From Watersipora subatra (Eukaryota > Bryozoa > Gymnolaemata > Cheilostomatida > Watersiporidae): 64,000 bases of DNA. A program made the translations under genes and the position numbers. The DNA lies in the NCBI RefSeq assembly GCF_963576615.1, contig NC_088711.1:11278869-11342868 (forward strand), written 5' to 3'. Under the pieces are notes generated by a model, which was not told where the DNA came from, ran no database searches, and saw only the letters and a program-made list of their open reading frames with translations. How positions within the stretch are numbered: position 1 is the first letter of the stretch; the number at the start of each line of letters is the position of its first letter. Below, piece by piece: positions 42,824 through 57,100 of the stretch.

Positions 42824-43969
42824 TCTTCCCACTTTTTCAATCGTTGACAAGGTTCAAAGGTTCGCTCTATAAAATATGATTTACTTCTAAGGATTAATAA
42901 ACTTCCTTATATTCACATCAAACGGAGCGTAGTTTTAGCACCGCAAATTCGTCCTCCACATTGAAAAAATATTGCACGGGTTTCTATCGATAAAAGTAAA
43001 AATAAGTTACCGTTACTTAAGCGCACTGAAAATACAGTCTTTAGTCTGAAAACCAACCAATTACTTTTGCTATTTACTAGGAATAACATAAATTATTATA
43101 GACAATTCGCGCTACTTCTGCGAGTAGCGTTGGTACGAAGGCACGCTAATAAATATAGTGACGCAATCGATTTTTGTATCCGCATAGTAAACTTACCTAC
43201 GGTACGTATAAAATCTACTAACATAAGTTTTACAAAGCATCACATTGAAGCTCTATCACTAATCTGAGCATAATTGAAACCCACGTTTGAATTTAATTTC
43301 GCTTGAATAGTCTATATAAGAAAATTACCTAAAGGAAGTTAGTGAGCTTTACATTTTAGAAAGTAGATTCTTCGTGGTAGCAGTACATTTTTTGTAGAAT
43401 GTAGCCTAATATTCAACATTAAATTTTATCAATAAATTTGTTATTGGCAGTTATTAAGCTAGTACACCTGTCATTTTCTGTTACAAACCAATGAATTTTT
43501 ATCTGGCTTTATATATAACTTTATTAAACCTTTCCTTTGAGGCATGAGTTTTTCAATGACAGTTCGAACAGCTTATTCATGCAACACTTGGCTAACCTGG
43601 TCGCCATTCTAAACCATTTTAACGTGGAAAATTATTTTTAAAAAATGGAGATTTTCGCGACCAGGCTGCTCGCTGGAGGATTGAAACAAGATTTTTACTC
43701 TAATTTATTTCTTGCGCTTTCACCTTCTAGTGAACAGTTTTTTTTTATAAATATTGTTTAATTCATTAAGTCAGTTTCTATTTGCACACTTATGGGTCAT
43801 CGTTTCACTAGTCAGGTGATGCCTGTCATTCATCTACTTGTGACAGCTTTTCATTGGTGCTTCCTCGTATAAGGAGATGAGTAGTGATTTGTTCATAATG
43901 ATTGAAGCCTGAACGGAATATTGTACTTGCAGATATAATTATCTTGCATTTGTTGTAGAAAGGAGATAG
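42824..43969. promoter_or_regulatory. Divergent intergenic region, PDIA5-like / CYB561D-like
   Basis: The start codons of the minus-strand PDIA5-like gene (42823) and the plus-strand cytochrome b561 gene (43970) are 1146 bp apart and point away from each other. No canonical TATA box stands out. An acceptor-like TTTGTTGTAG just before 43970 suggests an upstream 5' UTR exon for the cytochrome gene. Inferred from gene order only. Confidence 0.45.
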
Positions 43970-45903
43970 ATGATAAATGATAGTGAGCAGCCTTTTGCTC
44001 AGAGTTCAAAGCAACCAGATTTAAAAACATACGCTGCCCGTCGAACTATGGTAGCCACAATGGTTGCTCACGCTCTCGTCTTCACCTTCACTTGCATGAT
44101 AGCGTACAGTGTTGTACCCGGCTCGAGTGAGTTAGTTTACACCGTATGCAGTACTAGTTATATCCTTGATGTCTTTTGTTTGACAAGAAAAAACGAGACT
44201 TGAAAATGTAAATATCTCAATTGAGATATTAAGTCCATCAACTGATCGTACTACAAGCTATATGCAACATTATTCTCTTTGTAGGTTTATTTTCGTGGCA
44301 CCCGTTCCTCATGACATTAGCTGTGAGTACTATTTTGTATTTTCATTCCGTAGAGCATTTCAGTTTCATAGATCTGTACGCATGTGCCTAATAGCTTTGA
44401 AGAGGAAAAAGTAGCATTATCTCGCATAAATTTCATATAGTTTACAAATAGGCCTACAATGTGGTAAATTCCAAATAGGTTCAGCAGCAATGAGTACCCA
44501 GTTAAGATGAACTGTGAAGAAATAGGGCAGCCATCTCAGCACCATTTAATTAAAGCTTCACGATTTCCAAAAATCATGTGAGGATTCGATATTGCAAATT
44601 CGCAATATCGAATCACGATACAAGTATACCACGACTCATCTATTTATAGACTGTTTGCAATATATCACGCTAGTATTATTATTGTGTAAAAAACTTGTTA
44701 ATATTTATTTATTTGTACATTTTTTTTAACTTAAAATGAAACTGTTTTGTTTTCGTGATAATTAAGAAACATTTATTTCATAGATGCTCGTGTCTGTGAA
44801 TGGCCATGGATTGAACGTATTTTAGGGCTAGAAGGCCTCTGCGTTTTAGTTCCAGTATCACTCACATTGAAAATCAACAGGCGTGAGATGAACCGCCATT
44901 ACACGATTAAATTGTTCATTTGAATGACGATATCTTTTTAAATGGTGGCGATTTTCAAATTGTCTACATTCAAAATCGCCACCTAACAATTAAATCGGCA
45001 TATTGTGAAGCTCTACTTTTAGTAGGTCACATGATTAGTAAGTCACATGATTAATGAGTGCACTATGTTTCATCATCATATTAATCATGCCAACCGTCTT
45101 TAGGGATTCATCATCCCCCATTCGACTAAAAAAAGTATTTTCAATACGCCTTAATTTATACAATGCTTTTAAGAAATACTCACAAGATGCTGATGGGTTG
45201 AGCAAAAAAATTCTGTCAAGCAAACGATACATACCCTGTTAATATTTTTCCTGCATTATTCGAATTTGTGCTCTTCAAGGGTGTAGAAAGTTATAGTAGA
45301 AATTTATCATAGTATAGAGAAGTTTTTGTAGCATAGAGAAAGTTGCTGGAATAGAGGTCGATGAGTTGTTATTAAGTTCTCTATTCATTTTTGTAGTTTG
45401 TGCTCTTCATGACTGAGGGGATTCTCATGTTTTCTCAACAAAGCTCTTTTATTCGAGGTGATAGGAAGCTACAGGTCCGCTCTCATTGGGTATTTCAAGT
45501 GATGATGCTGACCTGCGCAATTCTGGGATGTATGGCCATATTCACCAACAAGAATAATAACAATGTTGCTCATTTTACAACTGCGCATGGACGACTGGGT
45601 GCAATCACTGTCTTCTTAAGTTGTGGCCAGGTTTTGGCTGGTATAGGCTTACTATATCCTAATTTGATCAAGAATTTTGTTTCGTTAGGCCAAGCGAAGA
45701 TATATCATGCAACTTTTGGTTTGCTGAATTATACACTTGTCACTTTGGATTTGAATTTTGCAATGAGGTCGGATTGGGCTGTAGCCAACATCACCGGCGT
45801 GGCATGGTATGTTTGTGTGGCCTGCATCGACATCTTAGCTCTCGTAATTATGACTCAGATCACTACACACTATCTACCTCGTATGCGTCGGCAACGTCAG
45901 TAA
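43970..45903 (+). CDS. CYB561D2: Cytochrome b561 domain protein, CYB561D1/D2-like (3 exons)
   Basis: Transmembrane di-heme cytochrome b561, a family that transfers electrons across membranes from ascorbate to ferric iron or monodehydroascorbate. Exons 43970-44126, 44285-44322 and 45397-45903, with introns in phases 1 and 0, give 233 aa (human CYB561D2 has 222). Six hydrophobic segments are visible. The four heme-ligand histidines are His58 (SLFSWHPFLM), His95 (RSHWVFQ), His129 (TAHGRLG) and His169 (KIYHATFG). The ATG at 43970 is the first in frame and leaves a short polar N-terminus before the first membrane helix. AATAAA follows at 46002-46007. D1 and D2 paralogues cannot be separated with confidence. 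Confidence 0.9.
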
Positions 45904-48110
45904 AGGCTAATTGCATAATAGCTATGTTATGATCTGTGTACATCTCTAGTTATAAACAATTGTGATTCAAGTATTTTTAATTTGATTGATTTTTATTATA
46001 GAATAAACCATCATGAGTCCATACAATTATCATTCATGTGTGTGCTTATTCATGTTTATGCATTTGTATAATTTGGTCACGCATATGCGAATGCATACAA
46101 GTCTGTTGGCGAGTTCTTTCTTGGCGAGTTCTTTCTCAAAACATTGTTAAAATAGGTGCAATCTTGAACGTTTTAACAACCTGTTAGCTTACATGCTGTT
46201 ACGCGTAAATCAATATGGGCGTGGTTTAGAAGTAAGTTCTGATCGTTATTTCAACGCACGTGGTATTTGTTTATGTTTTAAGAAGACGTTAGTTTGTGCT
46301 GAAGTCCTATGTCGGTTTTGTATATTTCTAAAGCCGTGAAACATATGGGTCGTGAATTCCATTGACTGCGCATGTCTGGTTGGAGCTAACGTTTGTTAGT
46401 TACACAAGAAGGAAAAACGACATTAGTTTCTTTGTCATTATCTTTGTTTCGCGAATTCTTAACGCTAACTATTGGCTCACATCTTGCTTTGATACAATTT
46501 TTTACGAAAAACTTTTTTTTAATTTCATCTCGTGGCACTCTGTGTTGGTATTAAAAGTCGCGTGAAGTTTCTTACTGAATGATACAAGCTATTTGAACAC
46601 TTCTACAGTATTTCAAAAGGTAGGTAATTTTTTTATTTAGGCGTCTGTTGGAACTGCGTAATATTTAGTGTTTTTGTTAATTGTTACTTAGTCACTAATA
46701 TTTTTATTTGTATCCTCAAGGCGAACAATCGTTTAAGCCTACTTTTCACTGTGTCTTTAGCATAGTTGTTTCCGTAGACCTCACAGAAATCATCATACCG
46801 CAGTGAAATTGCTAGCTGCCACTAGTCAAGTATATTCATTGTTTAGTTATATTTTTTGTTTAGCCAAATTGTGTTAGGTCTAATGTTTTGTCGGATCGCT
46901 TAAATATCCCATTTCATTTTGACCTAATGCTCGACTTAGAACTACGATGATCTCAGCGTCAAAACACAAACCTTGGTTGTATCATCATGTTAAATTATTT
47001 TATATTTTTGGCTTCATTGCTGGTGAAAAGAGTAGTTAGCATAAACAAACTTTTATAGATTCAAACAGAGGGCCGATTGAGAGGTGCTGACATAGCTAAT
47101 GCCAATAAGTCTGCCACCCAATTATAACCAAGCTCGACGATGAAGTGCTGTTTATATACTCATTATTTATAGCTTCATTCATTTTTAGCATTACATATGA
47201 TGACCGTGACCCGCATGCTACATAGAATAAAAATGCATAGTTTACAGTTAAACACATTGTTGCAATAGTTAATATAGATAATTTACTATTATTCTACAGT
47301 AAACTATTCTATATGTACTATAGAATAATCCAATATAGAAAACTTGGATTATTCTATAGTAAATTTGATTTCATAGATCTAGTTTTTTGCAATATTTAAC
47401 TTTCAGCTCACCGCTTGTATCCCTTGAAAAGTGGATCAGTCTGATTTACATTACTATAAATTAAATCATGAATATTTAGTTTCTATTAACAGTGCTATAT
47501 AACTGACCGTATCCTAAGGCTTAACCAACACTGACAGCTCAACTTTTTACAGTGTAGGATCGACATAGACCTTGTTTTCAACATTTCATTGTTTACATTT
47601 TTCACTTAATTCTTTTGTCAAATTTTTCTTAAAATATTGATTATATGTGTAAAACTGGACGATCTATTATGATTCTCAGGTATAGTTTACCAATGTTTTG
47701 CGTCATTTTTGTCTGACTATTCGAATCATTAACCTTTTTACATTTGTGAACATTGTTGATTCAATATCATGTATATCTTCAATTGCATAAAGTCATTAAA
47801 ACCCTAGTGAATATACTTTAAATATTCTTAGGTTCTCTAAATTTCAGCATTGAAGTTGACTCCGGATTGAAAACTTGATAACACCTTAGTCTCTGCAAGA
47901 AAATGGAACATTGACTTCGATCTCTATTAAACTGAAATTGGGTGCTTCTTGATAAAGGTATTTTATAGTTCATTTGACACGTTAGCTGTTATTTATGTTA
48001 TGAATGTTGTTATATAATACAGCAGTGGTTAAGGCACACATAAGTTGGCTATTGCTGCTCAATTATGCATTGTTTTAGTATTTCAAATCCTACTTGCATC
48101 GTTTTATCAG
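45904..48110. other. Intergenic region, CYB561D-like to CK1
   Basis: It holds the CYB561D-like poly(A) signal (AATAAA, 46002-46007) and AT-rich sequence with small palindromes near 47270-47360 (TATTCTATAGTAAA-type). The CK1 promoter and at least one 5' UTR exon should be here, because the acceptor at 48110 opens the coding exon 18 bp before the ATG. I could not place that exon. No other gene seen. Confidence 0.5.
46002..46007 (+). terminator. Poly(A) signal for CYB561D-like gene
   Basis: AATAAA about 100 bp past the stop at 45903. Confidence 0.65.
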
Positions 48111-48128
48111 GACTGACCTTACAGAAAT

Positions 48129-51100
48129 ATGGAGCTGAGAGTTGGGAATAAATACAGGCTAGGAAGAAAGATTGGAAGCGGATCTTTCGGGGACATATAC
48201 CTAGGTTAGTATTTCGGGGACATATACCTAGGTTAGTATTTCAGGAACATATACCTAGGTTAGTATTTCGGGGACATATACCTAGGTTAGTATTTCAGGA
48301 ACATATACCTAGGTTAGTATTTTAGGGACATATACCTAGGTTAGTATTTCAGGAACATATACCTAGGTTAGTATTTCAGGAACATATACCTAGGTTAGTA
48401 TTTCAGGAACATATACCTAGGTTAGTATTTCAGGAACATATACCTAGGTTAGTATTTTGTGAAGCATATTAGGATTTTCTGAATTCTGTGAAAAATACTT
48501 GAGTTATAATATCTCATTTGCATTTCGGTTGCCTGACTGTGAAATCAATTGTTTCATATTTCTTTCGGGTTAGATGTTTTTATATAATGTTGATTGTGTG
48601 GTTGCGGTTGAGCAAGAACTCTGTGTTTGCTGCTTTCTCAAAGAGACGTCTTCTTGAGTTGCTTCAATATCTGAATCAATAATATTCTCGGTTGTCTTAG
48701 AAAGATGATGCTTTGTTCTTAGTCTACTCAATTGAAATAAATTGCCTCCTGCTTCTTTGTCGCCAATCTAATTCACACAGTTCATTCTCCAGTACTTTTC
48801 AACTTTGCATCCATGTATCATTCACTCTCCTATCAGTTTTCATTTCTCCATCATGATAGTTCGTTGCCACTGGCTAATCAATAATTATCGGTGGTTGTAA
48901 AGATGACTGCAACTAGCCTCCCTATTTGTCTATTCTACACAGACTAGTGTTGTTAACTGCTTGACTTTGTAGGTACGGATGTATCCACGGGTGAGGAAGT
49001 AGGGGTTAAGCTCGAGTGCGTTAAACTCAAACACCCGCAGCTGCACATTGAGAGCAAAATTTACAGAATACTTCAAGGCGGAGGTAAGGTTTTAGCTGGT
49101 ACCCACTCACAATGTTATTAACTCTGTTTAGTCAAAATGTGGGAGGTGTAAGTCAGATATTTGTGTATAAGATTTAGGATTGACTTGCTGGATCCGGTCA
49201 CACCAATAATCTTTTCTCTTCATCCCATGCTACTCCAAGTACACATGTTGCAAATTTTAGCAAAAATATTAGCTAGTTGTGTGCAATGGATTTTAGATTT
49301 ACTTGCTTCTAAAGAGGTATTGCACAAATTTTCTCTGTTGTGTATATTGCACACATCATTGGTCACAATGCTTTCTTTCAATAGCATATTAATAAAAAAG
49401 TTGATACGTTTCTAGCTTTTTGCATCACACCGCCTCATTGATTAACACATCGTGAAGTCCAAACTGTTTGACTCACCTAAGGAAATGCATGATTCGTCAA
49501 AATTGCCTCATAATCTAAACAGAGAGTTACTGCTACATATAAATGTGTAAATGCTGATATTTGACCCAAACTTGAATAATGTCAGCTATGGATTGACAAC
49601 TCTCCACATGGCAAACAAAGAGTCCGTGAACTTATGCGGGTTTGTCGAATGGGCTTGGCGCTCGACTCAGACAGCCTGTTGACATCTGATTAGTGACTAA
49701 CAATCATAGGCCTGTCTGTATAGCTCATCAGAAGATAATCTCATTCCTATGCACAGCCTAATGATTGATGGTTGCTAGTAGGAAATGAGGCTAGTTGCTA
49801 GCTGAACGATGAGAACTCCTTAAAATATAGTGTTTGTGTTTTACTGAGTTAGTAAGACTGTACATATATATATCATATGCGTTAATTGACCGGGATGCTG
49901 CTGCTTAAGATTCTATTTGTGAAGCCTCCAAGCTATCTACTCATTCGTTCTATTTCTGCGTAGTGACATTACTACAGACTGGCGGTCATTCTTGTCTAGG
50001 CATCCTCTCTTTATCATTCACTTTGTTCAAAATAGACCTAGTTATATGACCTCACTCGCACCATGTACTCATCTTTACATATTAATGACTGCAGTTGGTA
50101 TTCCGGCAATCAAATGGTGTGGTGCTGAGGGTGACTACAATGTCATGGTTATGGAGCTGCTTGGACCAAGTCTAGAGGATTTATTCAACTACTGCAACAG
50201 AAAGTTTAGCCTCAAAACTGCGTTGCTGTTAGCGGACCAACTTGTAAGTAGTGTTTCTATAGTGTACATTTTGGGTAGATTCGGGTTCTAAATCTATGAG
50301 CAGCCTTCATAACATTTTACCTTTTATAGTGTGAGGATTTGTCAACTATTTTATCTGAGAGATTTGCAGTCAGATTTACTCTTTGGAACATCAGATTAAT
50401 TTAAAATTTTAATTTGAAGCTGTTCTAGGAAAAAATCTCAAGTTGTCATACATTCAAATATGCTCTTATGCCATCTTTGGCCATATCTGCCATTTTGTAA
50501 TAGCATTTGATCATGAATTTCTCCCGGAATGCTTTCACATATGCTGTTTTCTCACAAGGCCTTCTATGCTTTAGGAGTTTGCTAAGAACAAGCTCAAATA
50601 TTTGATTTTTAAGAAATTCAGGTTTCATTTATTGACCAAGTTCATCAAGCCTCTTTGTACCATGGGATTAATTGTTTAAAATCTTTAAAAGGTGTAGGCG
50701 AGATCTTTGCATTGTCAGGCACGTTGAAGCTTTTTGGTAAAAACAGCCTTTCAGTTGCCTTGTGGTATCAGCACTTAATATTAATTTTAAGTATTGACAT
50801 CAATATTGATTAGACATCACAACTGTTGTATGAGCATCAAAAGCATTTAAGGCTGGTGGTTCTTTTTTTGATGATTTTGAACTAGAATGCATTTCTTACT
50901 AGCAGTGGGAACATATCTATTTGTTTAAAAGTTTGTTGTGAAAAAACGAGAATCACTATTAGTAGTGTTGGTTCAGTCTAAAAGAGTGAGGTAGGTATTG
51001 AGTTAATTTACCATTCATTTATGGACTGTTCTTTGTCATTAGCAGATAGAACTCCCAGGGCTACCAGCTCAGAGACATTAAACACATCTAGTGTGGTATC

Positions 51101-54100
51101 AGCAGCTCTTACATTACAAATGAGTAGCTCGTATGCCATAGAGTTATCTTTACCACAGTTATCTCTATCTTATAGTCCTATCTACAGTCTTTAATCTTAT
51201 ACAGTAGACGCCTCTGCAACGTAAATAATCTGTTCTGGTAATGCTTATGTATATGGATTTTATATTATATGAACAATAAAATATATGTAAATAGTCTAAT
51301 CCATTCCGAGATTTTCCTAAATTCACCGAGTCGGCCCTTCAAAAAGGAAAAAACTTAACTTAACTACTTAATTTAATGACTGTACAGTAATTGTAGTATT
51401 ATTGACTTATATCGACAAGTTTTTTACTTTTTCTTGTGACTTTCGCTCTGTTTATGGTCCATGATTGAGGCTATTTTACGTGAGGGGCGCGCACACCTGC
51501 AATGCCCTTTTAGATCTATTTCATTTTTTCTGCACAGTAAGGTTTATGCTGCAAATAAAAAAGAAAAAAAAACATTTTATATGCTTGAAATAAAACAAGA
51601 CAAAAATATATCTTTAATATAACAAGTACAGTTTTTGTCCGTCATTCCAATGCCATGGTTAGAGGTTATAAAAAAGTTTGCTTTCAGCGAGACTACAACT
51701 CGTGACTTTCAGCTTGATAGACCCACACTAACACTTGCAACGATTGATTGCTGTTTGGTATTTATGAATAATAGCGCAGCTTCTTATTCCCTGTGCTTTA
51801 TTGGCACGCCTGACCATCTCTCACGTCACACTGTGAGGCTACTAGCGTATATAATATAGATATTCCTTTACAGCAATGTGGAGAAGACAAAATTTTCAAA
51901 GCTAACTAGGGGACTCCTCGTTATTTGAATCGAGTTTGAGAACTTGTAACGACTTGACGCTTTGTTATATGGAATTTATTTTGTAATCTGAAGCAAAAAC
52001 TTCACATAAATTCTTTTGTTAAGTGGAGTTTACATAAAAAGAGGTTTACGTTATTGTACCGTCTACAGTACATTGCAAGTCGATAGTACATTGCAAGTCG
52101 ATAGTACATTACAAGTCGATAGGCCTTGCATGTTTTTTATCCTAGAGAAGATTTGTCATTTTGTTTAATACAGTCCAGCCTTGGTTTATGACCACAATTT
52201 GTTCCTGATGGCTGTCCGAAAAGCAATTGTTTGAATTCAAAAACATTTTGATGACCCAGTTAGCAGTTGAAATATGAATTAGAAATGTCAAGCAAAGGCG
52301 GATTGCTTTTCCGGTTCTTATTTCACATTCGCACTTCACCATTCTAGCTTGTGTCAGATAATTGGTGCATACCAATAGCAAGTCAGGAACTTTTCACTCT
52401 TCACTTGTTCACTGGTGCGCATCAAGCTGGCCGCCAGCCAGTTATTCACAGCACACTGGCTATACTGTTATGAATATCACTCCACGGTCATTCTTAATGT
52501 CAGCTTGGCTTGCGGCTCCCTTTCCTCGTTGGGCCTCAAATTGTACGCTATCGTTATACAATCATTAGTTATAGCACTTATGCACTACAAGTAGGATATT
52601 TCTCATTAATCATATAGCAGCTGAATTGGGCTAGAGAATTTAGAATTGCTCGAATGCTCAATTATCATACTCGGCTGACTAGAGAATCATTAGGTACCCC
52701 TTACCATTGCTTCATAGTTAGTTGTTTGTCTGATATCATAGGTAAAAACACTACATATTATTGTACCAGTTAGTCAACATCTTGCAACAGTGGGCAATTA
52801 TAGGTCCAAGTTGATCATACTCCGAATAACTCTCACTCTTTATTTCTTCAAAACCCTGTTGATTTATAGGTTATTTTTACAGTTTGGCTCTTGGCAAGCA
52901 GCATGTGTGACTTAAATAGCAAATGACCTGCTTGATTTTGCAATATAGCCAGTTAACGATGTGGTGGTGTTTGTGTATTTATTTATAGTTGCTTTTGACG
53001 TGTAAGTTTAGAGGTTTCAATTTATCACCAAATTAATCTCTCTCCTTGAGTTATTTAGTACGGTAACTGAAAAGCTCACTCAGTAGCATAATTGGCAACT
53101 GTGATTGGTCGAATGAAACCATCCCCCAGAGACAAACAGTTATTTTCGTGGACCTTGACTACTAGATATTTTTGGGCAGGTAGTTAGTGAAACAAGCCGT
53201 ATTGTGACTCAATGCAGTGCAGCATTCCTTCTGCTAAATTAGGAGGGATAGTTTTGTTGAAGTCATTTTATTTAGTGCCAACTTCTCTGTGACTTCGTGT
53301 AATATATATTACTACTAACTGCCGTAAATAGGTATTTTGAGAGACTAGATATTATTTATAATTCCTAGTAATGAAACCATTTTATTTTTTTCTTCTTTTT
53401 AGATAAGCCGTATTGAATACATTCACTCCAAGAATTTCATACATAGAGACATTAAACCAGATAACTTTTTAATGGGTCTCGGTAAAAAGGGCAACTTGGT
53501 ATACGTAATAGACTTTGGACTAGCCAAGAAATACAGAGATAGTAGAACACACCAGCACATAGCTTACCGCGAGAATAAGAACCTGACCGGCACAGCGAGA
53601 TACGCCAGTGTCAACACCCACTTGGGCATCGGTGAGTGCAGTTAAAACATGTTATGACCTTGTTCACTAGTCATATCAATAGCAGCTTGCCAATGGCAAC
53701 AGCAGGTTACCATTGATGGACAGCCTTTTGTGAGCAACTAACAGCTTCATGTGAAAGCCTGGCTACATACACCAACAATATACATAGTCTACATGTAGTA
53801 TAAATTATAAATACTTTCTCTGGCTGCATGTCCTGACGCTGTCATTTGCTGCCAAATCACGTGTCATATAGAAAAGTAGGTTGACCAATGAGAATTGGCC
53901 TCATTCATGTGAAGGTCATGGCATCCTTGGTGGATTTCCCATTACCATTATTATCTAATATGGTTCATCAACATTTTGGGATAGCAATTACACTTACAAG
54001 TGCAGTTGTTTTTATTGCTCTACAGGTTTCATTGAATGTTCCAATTCACCCCAGTCTCAGTACATATCTATTACAAGTGTTTATACATAAATAGTCGGTT

Positions 54101-57100
54101 GTGTGAATCCCTTGTCATCATGCAAATGCGAATCTCCTATGAAATCTGTTTCCTGTTGCAAATAAATAACATGAAATCGCGATTTTCCTCATTGGTAACC
54201 AACTCTTTCGTCCAATCACAGATTTATCGGTTTCCATTTTACTTATGTCGACGAATGTATTCATTCACAGACACAATGTATCAACCACACATTGGCCACA
54301 CTAATAATATACATGAATTTCGTTGGTGTGATCAGGCAGGCCCTTCTGTGTCTGTATACTTGTGTGCATGTTTCTTTAGTAGCTATCATGCATTGCGAAG
54401 GAGAATGGCTACATCACTGACACCAATTTAAACTATATGTTCGGCATTGAATTCCTCTTATTGTGGACACGTTTATAGTAGTGTAGGTATATTGTGACGA
54501 TGATTCTATATCCCATCACGTTAAGAGTAGTCTGGTCAGCTTCGTGATTGTTACATTTTGACAAGGTTGTTTTAGGTAAATATCTTACCATACCGATTCA
54601 AATCTTTGAGCTCCATCAAGAACCGTAGCATACTGTTGCTACAAGGCACGTCAAGGCCGTACTGGCTTTATCAACAGTAAAAAACATCTTGCGTAAAGTG
54701 AACCATCAGTGATATTTTAAGCGAGCCATGTAAATAAAGCAGGACGATCTTGATCCATATTGTAAATGTAGCTTTTTCTGCTCATAATCACTATTTATAC
54801 TGTCTCTATTGGCTACCAAAATTTGATTTTCCATTCATGATTATGAATTAACATGTCATGCAGCAATCGACAAAGCGGCCTTATGACCTAAAGAGCAATG
54901 CCTTGCAAAACTTTCTCCTCATACTGAATAGCAAACTCGTCATGTCTCTTGAGCCGCTAGCCCCTAGAATCCTAGATGGTCTGCTTACTACCGGACTACA
55001 AGGCTCACTGCTTACTTTTTTTAAACTTATCATTTGACACGCTCAGTGGTTCTCGCCAATATGGCTCCCCTAAGCAAACAAGTTGTCTGTGTAACAACTG
55101 GTATCAATGGTTTATTAAACCTCAGCTGTGGTTATTGCCTAAACTCATCAGCTAGTTTGATCTTGCAAGCTTAGACCAGGTCACACACCGATGAAATCAT
55201 AGTATAGATATTTGCTGCGGTTATACAAACTGATGCCACCAATAGTGATAGTTAGGTTGACCAATGAGAATTGGTCTCGTTGGTATCCTTTCTGGATTTC
55301 CATTACCATTGTTGAAGTATCGGCAGCATATAAGTCATCTAACATGGATTTTCGTTGACTTGTCATAGCAATTATGCCTTTTTTGCATTTTAATATATTT
55401 TCTCAACGAAACAACATCACAAATCAATGACGAAAATGATTCAAGTACAAAAGTAGTTTGATTTCATGAAATTAATCAGACGCGCAAAAATGATTGGGAA
55501 TTTTGCAGATTCAATTATCTAAAAGTTAATCTGATCTGAACTTTTTCATCGACTGGTCCAATTTATACAATGTCTTCGTACATCTTTTACAAGTTTGAAC
55601 ATCTTTGTCCGTATATAAATAGTTGTTTGGGCCATGTCCGAAAGCGAACTTTACATGAAATCAGCCCATTTTGAAAGTGGATAAAATAGAATAGATATTA
55701 TATCAGTTGAGAATCAACTCATTGGGTCAATCATAGGCGCATTGGTTTTTCCCTGATGTAGACCACTTTGTTTGTTTAGACACCACCATTGACAACGCCG
55801 TCAGCTACCCAAATGATGTGCTTTGTCAGTGTTTATAGTCACTCCGTTAGTGTTCAGCCTAGAAGGAATAGTATCAGAAAAGGGAAGCTTTATCAGTTAC
55901 CTGAGTTGATGCCTGACTTACTTATCATCTACAGTGATTGTGCTGGTGCTGCAGATCACGACAAAGAACTCGGGCTATCATTGTAGCATTGACATATTGA
56001 CATTAGATCAATTTTGTGTGCTAGTCTTGTGTGTTGTCAAGGCGATGTTCTCGTATATTCTTTTCGCTATCCAGTACTATGGAGCATTCTTTGGTCACAT
56101 CATTTAACTATCATAAATAAACATGGATGTTGCCATGACAATGAATCTCAAGGTTTCGGAAAAGGTTCGTGTATATCGTGCTCATTTGGTAATATTGATA
56201 GACCTAATCAGTTATTGAAAATGTGTGGTGGAACAATTTTCAAAGGTGTTGTAAATTGTATCCTCAGGTGCTTAACTTGTTTTATTATTAGCCATTCTGT
56301 ATTTAGAACGATGCAAAACAAATGTGATATCCCTAATGCGTAAGAATAACAAAAATCATCTAGTGCATATGTGCAGAATATGAAATATAACAAATATATA
56401 ATGTATAATACACATAAGACCATGACAATCTTACTTTAGGGTCATCTACTAGACTGCACCAGATAAAACTGATTGATTACTTTGAACTGATTGGTAGCTG
56501 ACATTATAATGATTTTGTATTGCGTAGATAGTGTTAAAACCCTCCTTCGTCGTTATGAAATGTGTTAAAGAAAATGTAGGTGAATATGTAACAACACAAG
56601 GTGGTGATACAATTTTCTACGAGCTTCATTAATACACACTCTTTTATCCATATATATTATATATATTTATATTACCCATAAACTTGTTGATTGTTATATC
56701 TGGCCAGTCTGCAATGTAATTTATCCTCACCTCTGTTACATCCTCTCTTACTCCCTCTAAATGATAAATCAGTCCATGCTAGGCCTACATTTTTGATGCT
56801 GTGAGGTTTGCTTGTGACCAGCAAGTAGCACTCACAAATATTCATACGAAATTAGCCTGACGTTGCAGTAGGTTCCAAACATACCATGTCTAACTAGTAA
56901 CATATGCTAGATGTGGTGATACATTATTGCCACTTGATGAGTTGACCTACTATACAGCTGTTCAATCGCCTTCTAAAAATTGTAATATTTCCTATACAGA
57001 GCAGAGTAGGCGAGACGATATGGAGTCGCTTGGCTATGTACTCATGTACTTCTTGAGAGGTAGTCTCCCTTGGCAGGGCCTTAAAGCTGCAACCAAAAGG

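Noticed and set aside
43190-43250. Alternative first exon for the PDIA5-like gene (strong GTAAGT donor on the minus strand)
   Set aside because: The frames upstream of this donor give no signal peptide and the wrong phase; 42758-42823 fits better.
44880-45010. Small palindrome near TGGCGATTTT as a transposon
   Set aside because: The arms are short and no terminal repeats or target duplication could be defined.
54036-54431. 131-codon plus-strand frame in CK1 intron 4
   Set aside because: No domain, no splice context, intron-like composition.
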